In this document: positions 12,279 to 25,094 of the stretch, one piece after another | Layout of the letters: each line of letters opens with the position of its first letter | Numbering within the stretch: the stretch's first letter is position 1 | Source of the DNA: Cannabis sativa | Lineage: Eukaryota; Streptophyta; Magnoliopsida; Rosales; Cannabaceae | Length of the DNA: 64,000 nucleotides | NCBI RefSeq assembly: GCF_029168945.1 | Contig: NC_083601.1 | Coordinates: 30,617,660 to 30,681,659 of the forward strand | Direction of reading: 5' to 3' | Notes under the pieces: generated by a model | What the model was told of the DNA's origin: nothing | Database searches by the model: none | Seen by the model: only the letters and a program-made list of their open reading frames with translations | Position numbers and translations under genes: made by a program

Positions 12279-15200
12279 ATATTTAGATGGTCGAATAAAT
12301 ATAACTCTCTCTTGGGGTCTCTAGGAATTAAACTTCAGTAGTACATATATATATGTGTATATATATATGTAGCTCTGAATATTGACTGTCCAATTCTAAG
12401 AGTGGTAGTCCATATATATATAGGAGACTTATGGGATATATATTGCTATATATTCTATATATAAAGTGGATGCAGATGTATGTGTGCTCATATTTGTGAA
12501 ATTAATAAATAATATTATATATATTAATGTTTATAAGGTGATAATAAAGTGATCTCATCATGGCTATGTTCCATGCTGATTTGGTAAAACAGAGAAAATT
12601 TTAATAAAATGATGGACAAAGAAAATAAGACAAAACGACAAACCTATCTATCTATCTATCTATAAAGAATAATAATAACAGATTTTAATAAAGGAAATGA
12701 ATAGGGCATATTAATTAGCTACGTACATAATATTAGATAGGTGGCACTAACTTTCCGGTCGGGTGCATGGGTCTTGCCATGGATGATACGTACCGGCCGG
12801 CATAATAAGTCAATTTAATACCATTGTGTTTTTTGTAGTAGCAACAAAAGCAAATACCAAAAACACATTTATATATGTATAACAAATATTATTAATTATC
12901 TGAGATTTTTATATATGATATGAGGACGTGTAAAGTCTTAATTTGGTCTTATGCATGAACCTTGCCATTGATTCACTTCTCATTATTATGTTGTCATTTG
13001 TATTAGGAATCGAAATGAAAAGTAAGTTCACATTTGATTCATTAATAATTTGAAGATTAATAATTAACGAATTGAAAGTGAAATAAATTAAATGGAGTAG
13101 TTATAATAAGTTAAGAAGACGATAATCGAGCTAATTAAATTTGAAGATTACATTCGAAAGTGATAGTTGTGTTTTGTTTTCTTAAAATATATAGACACAC
13201 TACTACACATGAAGTTTTCAAGTAGATTATCACTACACATAAAGTCAAATCAAAAATGAAAAACTTGAGTTGCAAAATGTTTACTGTACGTAAAGGTTTG
13301 TTGAGTTAACTAATATGATTTGCTAAAGCATCCATATATTCTGATGATCTTTTTTCAATTTAGGAGATGCCTGATTTGTTACCAACATATAAGTGAGTTT
13401 AATAAAGTTAAATTTTCCATTAAGAAAAAAAAAACTTGATTTATGAAAAAAAAAATATATAGAATAGAGATCGAAATTATTGATCAAATTAAGAATTTAT
13501 AATTTAGGACTCGCAAATTTTTAAAGTTATAATTATTATATTTATGTATATGTATCCATCCAAAAACTTTATATCTATATATAAACTTTTATATATATGA
13601 ATAATGATAATAGAAAACTAATTAATGATAATGCTTTTAATCCTGAAAATAATAAGTGGTTACAACTTTTTTTTCATAATCATATATAGTAGCCATGAAT
13701 TGACTAAAATGTAGGCACTTTAGCCATGGGAATTGATAATATTGGTTTTTTTATTCCTTAACCTCAAAAATGGTTTGTGGTTTTATAATAAAAGTTCTTA
13801 TATAGAGAAAAGCCACGTGCATATATGTGGCTTCATTATTATTGGAAGTTGATTAATAAAATTTTTGATGAATAAGGCGTGGATATTAAATTTTAGTATA
13901 AATTTCCAAATTAAATAAGTTAATTTGAAACTACTTTTTTGGACTCATAAATTACAATCCAAGAGCAAGAAGCTCAAAGCAAGCTGCTAAAAACCCATAT
14001 AATAAATAACCAAACAATATATATATATATATAGTACTAGATTTATATAAATATACTATAAAATAGCGTGGCTCTATTATCTCCTCAAATGTGCACTCCC
14101 TCATACGACTCTTGATCCAGAATTTCTTTAAGATATTTACATACTAACTATGGTATACCACTAATTTTTTTTTTCGATTTGATGATATTAATAGTGTCTT
14201 TCTTTGAACTCCATTACTAGTTTGATCGGTCTTGGTCTTGGTAGTTAGCTGCGATGTCAAATCACATGTCAATTGATATTTGACTAATATATATTACCAA
14301 TATAGTACTATAATTGAGAGAACTAAGGAAAGATGGAGAATATATGTGAAAGAATGAAACAAATTAATTGATGAATATTTTAATTTATTAGTTGGTAAAG
14401 AGGATAAAGATCACCGGGATGATCATGAATTATTTATATATTTATGAGATTATTGTCTTCTCTTTTTGTTATATTATACTATATAAATGGTCATATATGA
14501 TTAATGCATTATTAAAAGAAAATCTCTATCATTTTGTTTTTAATAATGAAACGACCGCGATGATAAAAAAGAATTACTAGTTTAAGTGTGTATTTGTAAC
14601 TCTTTCTTCTTTGATCTCTCTCACTAATTAAAAAAAGTGATTCGACCAATTCATGAATCATTATGTGTTTGACTAGCTATTTATATTAGGGGTTGTTTTT
14701 TTTCTTTTGTTTTTTTGGTTTTTGTTATTTTATATAATTTAGAATATTAGCCATACAATCACATGAATTTTATTATTTTTAACAATTAATTACATAAACT
14801 CATTTATTATTTTGATACTTAATTACATAAACGCGTTCGTTGAGTTTGAATGAAATTATATAGTATCAATTATTTTTTAAATATTCTTTTAATAAATTCA
14901 AAACTTAAAATTAGTTATAAATTTAACACTATATGGAGTCTATACTGACGTAATTAACCAAAATTACAATTTTATATTGTGTACTTAAAGTTGTAATTTT
15001 AAGTGCTGCCGCAAATATTCCTATTTAGAATATTGGAATAATCACGAAAAATCAACTTTAAGTAAATTAGTATTTGTTTTTTATTATTATATATAAGACT
15101 GCAAAAATTATTGATCAATTCAACTCTGATCACCTAGTTAGCTAACGTACGTGTGAGTTAGCAATCTGATTTGTAATTCATTAATGGCAGTGATATTGGG

Positions 15201-16796
15201 AATGGGAGTTGTGGGTTGCCGATGGATTGCACGAAATTATTAATATATGAAATTCTGTTTTTTTTATAATTGTCAAGTGATTTAATTATTTGACAGAAGA
15301 AGGATATGCCCTAACAATTTCGTAGGTTGTCAGAATTGATTTATAGAGTAGTACTGATCTTAATCTCTTGTACAAATGATCTAGTGGTTTTGGGTTGGTA
15401 TTTAAAAGTACTGAATGGGTGTCCAGTCCAAAACAATCTCCATGAAATCTACATTAATTAATTCAATCTTATAATTTATAAATGATTCCTAATATTATTT
15501 CTTGAAGTGTCATTATTTGTGCAATTTAATATCAAATAATTCTACATAAATTAATAATTATATATTATAAAAAATTATCAATAATAAATGCATCATCTCC
15601 TATATATTTCTAATAATATTAGGCACCAGCATTAAACATTGGATTGGAATTATATATATCTCTGGTCTATATACCCAACAAAAACAAGTTTTTGATTCTA
15701 TGTATCTTCAGGCATATATATTATTAGTGAAATCAATAATTATGCGTCATCTGTTGCGTACACCACTTCTTATTTTTATTTTTATTTTTTTTTGGCACGA
15801 AAGACTAGTCATTCATATCTCAAGTATACATATATATATATAGAAGTTTGTTTATTAGTATTACTAAAGTTTGAGACTTAAGACTTCAAAAACTAATAGA
15901 CTATTTACACGAATATTATATTGGTGTTTGATGTTATAAAATACCAAACACTTTTTATAATAATAGTAATATATAAGGTACAAACATTAAGAATAATTTT
16001 CTCAGAAAAAAAAAAAAACATTAAGAATAATAATATGGAAGGAGGCCGGAGGAGATATAATAATTAATAATAATAATATGTCTAGAAATTAGAAGGTTTG
16101 TCTTGTCATAGAGTACATCCTTTTTATTAATTTTTAATATGAAAAAATTCATTTTCTAGGGACCCAAGTCTTCCCAAAAATAAGATATATATGCCACTAA
16201 ATTTGTAACGGCATTGCTATGGGTATTAGGTGCCTAACACCATTATAAGCTGGTATTTTATAAATAATTAATTAATATTAAATTATACAAGTAATAATAT
16301 TATGCATTTCGAGATTATAAGGGTGAGCCACTTCTTTAAGAAATGTATAATGGCGATATGTATGATTTGACTTAGCTGAAACCCAAATTATATCTGCAAC
16401 TCATTCTATATAATGATCTCATTTCTGCTATACGCGTAGCCTAGCTTGCTAGCTCTTGAATTGGCCCACTCTTTTTTTAATTACTTGCTTGAAAAATCTT
16501 CTATAATTAACTTAATTAATTCGATCCAATTCAAATTAATAATCTCAATACTATAAACACAACATGGATTCACGTTTCCTATAATATATGCACTCCTAAT
16601 AACACTCCATTGATTAAATTCTTACATACATATATGTGTGGAAAATCTTCAATATTTCCACAAACCATATATCATCAAGTACAACTCATTTATTACTCTT
16701 CTGATCATTCTATAGAGTAAAGATTATATAGAGATACATCGATCTGTTATATCTTTTCAAACTATATATAGTAGCTTATATAAATATATTCTTTGT
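12279..16796. other. AT-rich spacer and upstream region of the BRUTUS-like gene
   Basis: No convincing gene was found. Many TATATA runs lie just upstream of the ligase start (12330-12540), so a TATA box cannot be singled out. A CTAT microsatellite lies at 12645-12662. A G-box (CACGTG) lies at about 13815 within an imperfect hairpin GCCACGTGCATATATGTGGC. A 62-codon frame at 14392-14580 is not believed to be coding. Confidence 0.5.
16763..16770 (+). promoter_or_regulatory. Likely TATA box of the 179-aa gene
   Basis: TATATATA lies 27 bases upstream of the ATG at 16797. If it is used, the 5' leader is extremely short. A second TATATAAATATA lies at about 16778-16788, and an upstream start site is equally possible. 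Confidence 0.35.
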
Positions 16797-17336
16797 ATGG
16801 AAAAGCCGGAAGGGTATCCAGAAGTGGTACTTCAAGAAGAAGATGACAGAACTTGGTTCCCGCCTGGTGTCAAAGACGACATGTCGTTATTAAAAAGTGC
16901 TACTTTGGGAAAATACTATGGTCATAATAGCAATAATAATGATGATGAAGATTATTATTGCTACTATAATTTTGAGTCAAAGCTTGGGATATTATCCGAC
17001 CCAAGATTGTTAGCTGTGGTGGAATACTTTAGGGAGCTTTACTTTCGAAGGAGGGAGTTGTTTAAGGAAACCTTCCCACAATTTCAAGATCATCACATTT
17101 TTGAGGTGTTAAAAAACTCAGGCACCAAATTGTGGAGAGTCAAATCGGGTAATGATATCCAAACCCGGGTTGTCACCCTCAAGAGGAGCTCCAGCCTCGG
17201 CTCGCCTCCCCGGTCTCCTCCAGTGGGGACTAGAGGATTTGAGCCACCACCTTTGAGGAATGAGTGGATCAAGGTTAAGACAATTAACACCGGCGGTGCT
17301 GAAACTAAGTCCGACACCGCCGGTGGTTCGAAATGA
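16797..17336 (+). CDS. Uncharacterised single-exon plant protein, 179 aa
   Basis: The frame is open from ATG (MEKPEGYPEVVLQEEDDRTW) to TGA. Its GC content is clearly above the surrounding AT-rich spacer, which argues for real coding. An acidic N-terminus with an Asn/Asp run (residues about 42-50) is followed by the best ordered part: SDPRLLAVVEYFRELYFRRR and ELFKETFPQFQDHHIFEVL, predicted amphipathic helices at residues 67-105. The C-terminal third is basic and Ser/Pro rich (LKRSSSLGSPPRSPPVGTRG), as in phosphoregulated tails. There is no signal peptide and no membrane segment. I do not recognise the family and assign no function. Two reading frames on the opposite strand (17093-17345) are shadows of this gene. 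Confidence 0.7.
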   Translation: MEKPEGYPEVVLQEEDDRTWFPPGVKDDMSLLKSATLGKYYGHNSNNNDDEDYYCYYNFESKLGILSDPRLLAVVEYFRELYFRRRELFKETFPQFQDHHIFEVLKNSGTKLWRVKSGNDIQTRVVTLKRSSSLGSPPRSPPVGTRGFEPPPLRNEWIKVKTINTGGAETKSDTAGGSK

Positions 17337-17514
17337 TTGGGCCATACCTGACTTATGGAATTGGAAACTAATTAATGGTTTGTTTTTTAATTTAATTTTT
17401 TATTTTTAACTATCATATTTATCTAAATTGGGATTTATTCTTTTAAAAGGTGATGAGTATATAATATATTTTAGTTCACATATCATATATATTAAGAAAA
17501 TTTACATATATTGA

Positions 17515-17738
17515 TTTTTGTAATTTTTTTATAAAAATACTTTCAGACGGTATTTTTTATATTTTTACTGTGTTTTTTTATAAGTTTCATACTGTAATAT
17601 TCTGTGTTAAGTTTTTACTGTTGTTCTATTAGTGTTTTTTAGTTGTTCTACTGTTGTTTTGAGTTAGTGTTTTATAAACACACAGTATTTTTGAAAAAAT
17701 TTCCGTGTGAAAGTATTTTTGTAAAAATTAACTCAAAT
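17515..17738. mobile_element. MITE-like element with inverted ends
   Basis: ATAAAAATACTTTCAGACGG at 17531-17550 pairs with the reverse complement of CCGTGTGAAAGTATTTTTGT at 17703-17722, and the match continues inward to TACTGTG on both sides. There is no coding capacity. The outer edges and target duplication are not clear, so the borders are approximate. Confidence 0.5.
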
Positions 17739-20700
17739 TCCAATATTTTAATAAGTTTTCCTATATGTTACTCTATATGCTATATAATACTACTCCTCCT
17801 TGTTTATTGTTTTTGCAAGAGGATTATTTAAGAAAAAGATGTTAAATTAATTTGCAAAATCAGTTCATGTGTTAGGTATGTTGTGATTGAAATTAATTAG
17901 TGGGTGATGTTAATTATCAAGATCTTCTTCTGTTTGTTTATTATCTCTGTATATTATTTAATTAATACAATGTACGTATCTACAATAATAATGTTGTATT
18001 TGCTGTTTGGTTGAGTTTATATAAAATGTAGAAATGGATAATCATCTAATCTGTTGAGAAATATTAATTAAAAGACATCTTAAAGTGCTTAACATCACAA
18101 AGTAGATATTATATGACTAGTAGTGCAATTTAATTATGGATTGAGTCTTATATATATATATATATACTAATAAAAAGTTACGTGCGAGGCACGTATACTA
18201 AATTTTTTGTTAGTTTTTTTTTACGTTATTAAAAAGTGATACAATTAAAAATAAAATATATATATACTATTAGTTATTAGGTTCAACATCATTATCCTGT
18301 GTTCATTTTTAAGAAAAAAATATATATTTATGAAATAATAATTTGTTGCAACGGGTGTATAGAAAAAATTCGGAAAATATAGCATTTATTAGTAGAGTAT
18401 TGACAATTTCAACAGTAAATTAATTGATTGTATACTTTTTTGTCTGCTAACATTAAGTATTTGATATTTGAGTGGTGAACTCTTATTTGTCCGCTTTTCA
18501 AATTTTTCTAACACTCTCATTTTATTCTTCCAACTTTCTGTAGTTGGAGTGATGTCCTTAATTGTTGTATATAGTGTAGTTATTTATTCACCTGTTTTCA
18601 AATAAAACAATAGATATACAAAATAAAATATATAATTAAGCTCATATTAAAATCAATCTCACCTTTCAATATAGTGAAAGAATTTTAAATTGATTCATTC
18701 TAATAATTGTGACAGACCTAACGAATAATAATATTATGTTACCTAATAACAAAATAGGAATCTACCAAACAACATTATCAAAATTTATTCCAAGTATAAT
18801 TATATAAATTTATTACTCATTGAAGTCTATTAGAAACTGTAAAAAGCTCACAATACAAAATTTCACATCAAAAATCTAAAAATGATCAACTATGTAGCAG
18901 CAATAATAATACAATAACCAAAATTGCCTAGTCATATACAGTCTTAAAACTTAAAAGAGTGACATTATTCATTCAAGTTTCGACTAAGTATTTATGAGTT
19001 TGAGTTATAATATTGTGTCCTGTGTTTATGTCCAAATAATATTGTGTGTGTCTGGCTAATCTAGTGGAGAAGATTGAAGTTTTGATTCTCAATAAATAGA
19101 ATGAATATAAGTGTATACTTTGTAGTAGGTCATTATTGTGTCATTTTTAAGTTAATGTGTCAACTTGAAAACAATTCATTTAATAAACGGAATAGAGGAG
19201 TCAATCTAAAAATATTTTTCTACCTTAATAAGTAGAGCTATAGAAAACAAACTTGGTAACTTTTTGAGTGTTAAAAAATTGTAAATGGTTATAAATTTAG
19301 AGTAAGTAACTTGTGTGTGGCAGCTGGTTAAAGAAGCCAAAATTGAGGTTATGTATATGCTGACAACTCAGGTTCACATTTCAAGTTTTGTAAGACTATA
19401 CTCTCTTTTCTAGCCTATTAACAAAAATTTAACATACACATAACACATGAATATGACTTTCTACCCGAAACCAAGAGATGATTAGAAAGTAAAAGCACCG
19501 CTAGAACTTTCCTTTGTTTGAAGTAATAATATAATAACTAATATCTTTTATTACATATTAATAATTAATTCAAGATGAACTTTCAAAAGTATTTTTGAAA
19601 CATCGTGGGATATATAAATGTAATACTTTTGTATAATAGCATGTAGCATGTTGTCTTCATTAGTATTTTTTAAATTTTAATATGAAAATTAAAATTATAA
19701 AATATAGCTTAAGAAATTATAACTAAGGTTATAAACTGGTAAAGGTTATGTTGGAGGCTGGGATTTTTGCTTTAGAGAGAGAAATTTGTTAGATTAAATT
19801 TTGGTAGGATTATTTATCTAAAATTAATCAATTATAATTAACATTTTCTAATCAGAATATTCTGTCAAATATTAGAATATTCTGTTAATATTTTGACAGA
19901 AAAATAAATAATAATATTAAACCAAAAATTCTGTTACATAGCCACATTTTATATAAAAAAAGATAATATTTTTAAAAAAAGTCAGTCAATAATTTCTCAT
20001 TAACCAAGAATTCGTTTATATAGCCACATTTTATATATTTAGATTTAGATGTGGAGGCAAACAATTATAACCTGATCGAGCCAAAAAAACAAATAGAAAA
20101 ATTATTTAGCAATATATATACATATATATATATAATATATAAAGCAAAAACCCAATTATATTTTTTTAGATTTAATGAGATTTATTTTATTTATTTCATT
20201 ATATAAAGTAACCCATGAATTTCTCATAAACTATATTATTTTTATTAATAAACCATTTTATTTTTAATATAAATAAAAAGTCATCCATGAATTTCTCATA
20301 AACCAAGAATTCTGTTATATAGGCACACTTTATATAGAAAATAGATATAACAATCAATTTTATATATTATAATAATTATTGTTGATATTTATTTTAAAAT
20401 CTATAGAATAATTGTTTTAATAATATTCTACATATATAACCATACCTATTATTTAACGTAGTTAATTTTATTAATAATAATATGCTATATTAATTAATTT
20501 AAAAACTTAGTCATACATATATAATGTGAAAATATATACATATTCTAAAATAATTCTTAAGATAATTTGAGAAAAAATAAAAGTTATATATTTTTTGAAA
20601 AATATCTTAAGTATAGTTTACATTTAAATTTAATTTAATTTTTTATTATCATAATTTTTTAATTGAATTATTGTTTTAATTTGAAAAATAAGAATTGATT

Positions 20701-23432
20701 ATTATTGTTTCAAAAAATATCTTAGCAGTATATGTTGTGAATTTTCATAGTTTCACTAAATTCATGCTCAAACTTTTTTTTTCTTCATTTTGAATTTTGT
20801 TGCTAAACTTGAAAATAAGATTTTACTTAAATTGTATTGAGCTTTGTTGTCAAAATCTTCATAACTAAGTATAAATTTCAGAGGTTAAGGTAATTATTTT
20901 ACCTTACTCAATGAGTAACTTAAAGTATAATAATTAGTTTAATAAGACAAAAAATTACGAAAAAAAAGAACCAGATAGTACCAACAATTAGCCAATATAT
21001 GAAATTGAATATAAACTCTACCTTAAGAAAATATGAGATATATATATTACCACTTTATAATTGGCACATAAAAATATAAAATAAAATTAGCACAAAATTA
21101 TAGAAACTAATAAACTATGTATTGCTTAGGGAGAATGGAGATTTCATGAATAGTACTAAATATAATCATTATAAATATAAGGACTAGATTAATGAAGAAT
21201 AACTATATATGGAAAGAAAGTACATATATAACTCAAAATTTGAGATTTCCACACAAATTATAATTGATTCACTAAATAAATGTCTTCTTTATAACATTTG
21301 TAACAATTTTTCTTATTCTTTATTGTATTTTCAACAAAATACAACCTCAAGCATCTCGAACCCAATGTTATCATCACTGAAATTTGCAATAAATTAATAA
21401 AAATTATAAATACAAATATAATTCAAAGAGATAGGAGATGAAGAGATAAAGAGAAAAGAAAGAATACCTATACTATTTGTACTCGCTCTTTACTCACACA
21501 TTGATCATCTATCGACCTCAAGTACATTATTGCAAGAAAGCCACTACCACACTATCACTGAGATTAGTCAAGTCAAATACAAATTCAATATGTAACGACA
21601 ACAATTTATAATAATAATAAAAAATAATGCAGACTATTATATTTATGAGGAACAATAAAAGATTAATCGGTGAGAGTAAAATATATGTCATTATATAATA
21701 TATATACTTGAGACATTTAAATTCAGTTAAAAGTATAAGATTAAAATAACAAACATCATAATCTTAAATATTAGTTCAAATATTAATGAGATTGGTTTTA
21801 TTATTATTTTATTATATATAAATAATATTTTATTATTTTATTAAATAAAAATAAAAAATCACCCATAAATTTCTCATAAATAAAAAATCACCCATAAATT
21901 TCTCATAAACCAAAAATTTTAATTATATAGGCACACTTTATATAGAATAGATATACTTTAATTTAGTTGTTCTTAGTTAACAATATATAGAAACCGTTAA
22001 TATACATCATTGGTAAGGTATTTTTCAACTTACCCCAAAAATACCACTAACATACTTTCAAATGGGCCATATTAGTTCCAAACACCTAAACTTCAGAATG
22101 CCACTTTGAGTATATTTCTAACTAAAAATATCATAATATTATTTATATATAATCGTAATGATTAAGAATTGATTGACTTCGAATCGAATTTACTCTCAAT
22201 CGAATTAATGAATCAAAACTATAATAAGTTATTTACTTGCAAAAATCAAAATCAGAATAAGCAGTATTACTATTTTTTTTTAAATTAAACTCTTATTAAT
22301 AATAATCAGATTTTAATACATCAATAGAAAATGATAAGAAACTATTAATCCAAGCTCGTTCACAATCCATCCTAAATGTATGCACAACTAATTCATGAAC
22401 AGAGACATGAACTAAAGATGCCTCAAGAAAACTGGAAAGTAAACTAGCCAAATTAATCAACTAAGAAAGCGTCTAAATCATTATATCAAGCGAAACACTT
22501 AGAATAAGCTGAGATCAAAACTAAACAATCAGACTCTTAAAATGAATAGATCTCCAACAAACAAGAGAGACCAATCTATTCCTTCCATCAAAATAGCTGT
22601 TCTCTGCTTCAATGACTGAAAATTTTCCTACAAAAATAACCAAACAAAGAATGAGTTCTTACAAAATATCTTGTAACATCAAGTAAACTAACTATAGGAA
22701 ACAATCATAAAGAAAGCAAAGAAAGATAAAAACTTATCTCATGTAAGTAACTCCAAAAGTGACCTTGAAAACATCCATAAATAGTCATCAAGTAAAACAA
22801 ATAAAACAAAACAAAAAGTACTATACTATAACATAACATATACAAACATAAAAAAAATAATCCAAATAAACTTAAATTACCAATAATTAGTAAATTAAAA
22901 AAATTAATCAACATATACTATATAATTAATTAGTTTAACAGTAACAAAAACTTTTATAAAATTTGAAATTTGTATTAACACCGTATAAAAATAACAAATT
23001 TAAAACATAATTAAAACAATAAAAATAATAGTTATTGTAATATTACAATTTAGATTAAAATAATAAATTAGATTAAAAACTTTATTATGAATGAGAATAA
23101 TCAAATATAAATATTCTTTGTAGCAGTATTAACATTTATGTGTTAGTATGTTACTTTAGAACCAAAATAAATTATTTTAAGCTATAAAAATACCAATACC
23201 GTTAATTAAAATTTTAAGTCTATGTAAAACTTTTTTAAACGAATTATGTTTAATTAAATAATATTATAATAAAGTATAACTTTAACTTAGATAATCATTT
23301 GATTTTTGTAGCAAATTTTAAAAAAATAAAATATTTTTTATTTCTAAATTTTAAATTATATACAATATATATATATTTTAGAGAGAATAGCTATTATATA
23401 ACAATGAATAAAATCATTTACAACAATAGCAT
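17739..23432. other. Long AT-rich spacer without recognisable genes
   Basis: No gene was found. The content is homopolymer runs, TATA microsatellite (18150-18166), a family of short dispersed repeats (listed separately) and scattered palindromes. Near 18180 is ACGTGCGAGGCACGT, a small GC-rich hairpin. Similar hairpins occur near transposon ends in plants, but no element could be delimited. Confidence 0.5.
19918..21960 (+). repeat. Dispersed short repeat family (about 60 bases, four or five copies)
   Basis: Variants of AATTTCTCATAAACCAAGAA plus TTCTGTTATATAGGCACAC plus TTTATATAGAATAGATA occur near 19918-19965, 19990-20046, 20282-20345 and 21890-21955, with partial copies at 20213-20235 and 21863-21885. 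All are in the same orientation, and flanks do not align well. They look like remnants of one repeated or internally duplicated transposon. Confidence 0.5.
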
Positions 23433-23758
23433 CATTACAAAAAACTGCTACTTTTAGTGAAAATATTTTAGTTACAACATAATTTTTTTGTGACTAAATG
23501 TGACTTTTAGTCACAACAAAATGTTACTTGTAACTAAAATATAGTATTTAGTTACAAGCTGTCACTAATTTAGTTTTAGTCACAATAAGTATTGTGACTA
23601 AAAATACATTTAGTCACAACAAATAGTAATTTTTGCGATTAATATCTTTAGTCACGGACCTTTTAGTCACACCATAGGAATCATGATTTATAATTAGTCA
23701 CAATTTTTTCACTTAGTCACAAGTTTTGTTGTCACTAAATGTAAGATTTTTTGTAGAG
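23433..23758. mobile_element. Non-autonomous CACTA-like MITE, 326 bp, TSD CAT
   Basis: The ends CATTACAAAAAACTGCTACT and (reversed) CTCTACAAAAAATCTTACAT resemble the CACTACAAAAA end of plant CACTA transposons. They are flanked by the 3-base duplication CAT at 23430-23432 and 23759-23761, the size CACTA elements make. The body is packed with subterminal repeats TTTAGTCACAA and TTGTGACTAAA in both orientations. No coding capacity. Confidence 0.75.
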
Positions 23759-24299
23759 CATATGTATATGACTAGAAATGATATAATCTTCCAAATAATA
23801 TCTAAATCCACCCTAAAAGCATATAATACATAAAATAAAATAAAAAATATTTAACACCCTAACTAACATAGGCGTATTACGTGATTTTTAAACATACTGT
23901 GCAGCTCGTTGCTAATCAACGAGGTTTATGGAAAAACGTGATTAATTAAAATTTTGCTTTTTAATTAAACTTATAAAACAATATTACAAAAGACTCGGGA
24001 TCCCGATTATAAAATTATTTACAAAATGATTTAACTGTTTAACTGATACACAAAATAAAAGTCGTCTAACGACCAGTTACAAAAATCAGCCTCGCTGTCC
24101 CGATGATCGTACGCTCCAGGCCTAACCGCCCCGACATGTACAATCTTCATAAGCTCGCTCACGGTCCATCAGCTTTAGCCTTGCCTTTACCTACACATAA
24201 ACGTAGAACTGTGAGTCGACAGACTCAGTAAGAAAAGCATAATAATACTCATACATAATCCCGGTTATGATCAGACGCCCATACCCCTGATCATAACCC

Positions 24300-24392
24300 T
24301 AACTGCCGTGTCCAACATGATACTGAGTCCCGCTACTGCCGTGTCCAACACGGTACTGAGCCACTACTGCCATGTCCAACATGGTACTGAGT
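24300..24392 (+). repeat. Three tandem modules with a CCGTGTCCAACACGG palindrome
   Basis: ACTGCCGTGTCCAACATGAT, ACTGCCGTGTCCAACACGGT and ACTGCCATGTCCAACATGGT, each followed by ACTGAG, repeat about every 32 bases inside the solo LTR. In two of the three the changes keep the hairpin paired. Confidence 0.75.
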
Positions 24393-24435
24393 TCTGAACG
24401 TTCATAGGGACGGTACTATTGACACGTAACAGCCT

Positions 24436-24665
24436 GATCGGTCGAACCGGTCATACTCCGGCTGATGGTCATACTCCACTCGTACCGACGTGTTACTATA
24501 TCCTCCTCCGGGACGGCCGAACCGGTCATACTCCGGCTGCTGGTCATACTCCAGCCTGTACCGACGGGATACGTCAATAGTACGGAACCACCAACCAAGT
24601 GTCAGCCTGATCGGTCAAACCGGTCATACTCCGGCTGCTGGTCATACTCCAGCCTGTACCGACGT
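24436..24665 (+). repeat. Three imperfect repeats of a CCGGTCATACTCCGGCTG module
   Basis: The unit GCCTGATCGGTCGAACCGGT, ACTCCGGCTG, GGTCATACTCCAGCCTGTAC, CGACG occurs three times inside the solo LTR, at about 24431, 24505 and 24605, with small changes. Confidence 0.7.
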
Positions 24666-24997
24666 GACAGGGTTGGATGGTTCGAAGCCAACATACATAA
24701 CTAATGTAATCTAATAGGCTTCCTACATGCACGCTAAACATGTAATCTACATATGCATACTGTTATACTAATCTTACCTGGATTCCGAATTCAGGTGTGA
24801 CGGTCAACCTGACTGGAACTTTAGCTGAGCGGCGGATTACAGGCTCCTAAACCATAAAAATCACAACGCTATAAGTGACACGCTAAATCACTTCCCGGAG
24901 ACTAAAACTAGGAACTAAAAGTTTCCCTATCGATAAAAAGCATGGCAATACCCCCTAAAACATAAAAACGAGGAAAACTAGGGTTTCTGAAAATTCC

Positions 24998-25094
24998 CCA
25001 ACCGGTAGACCGGTTGCCCAACCGGAATTCCGGTTCTGGGAAATTCAGGACCCCCATCCGGAATTCCGGATGCACAACCGGAATTCCGGTTCCT
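24998..25094 (+). repeat. Cluster of CCGGAATTCCGG palindromes
   Basis: AACCGGAATTCCGGTT (twice) and ATCCGGAATTCCGGAT, preceded by ACCGGTAGACCGGT, lie within about 100 bases of the solo LTR. Each is a perfect inverted repeat of 14-16 bases. Confidence 0.85.

Noticed and set aside
17093..17345. Two minus-strand frames of about 75 codons
   Set aside because: They are shadows of the plus-strand 179-aa gene, caused by its higher GC content.
18165..18205. Helitron-like hairpin (ACGTGCGAGGCACGT), with a second GC-rich hairpin at about 61268
   Set aside because: No matching TC start, CTRR end or AT target could be linked to either, so no Helitron can be delimited.
22280..22690. Possible LINE 3' end on the minus strand (a broken frame followed by AATAAGAG and an A run)
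   Set aside because: No RNase H or reverse transcriptase motif could be recognised, and the A run is not unusual in this AT-rich region.
24416..24714. Overlapping open frames on both strands with repeated peptides
   Set aside because: They follow the tandem repeats of the solo LTR, which happen to lack stops; the peptide repeats mirror the DNA repeats.
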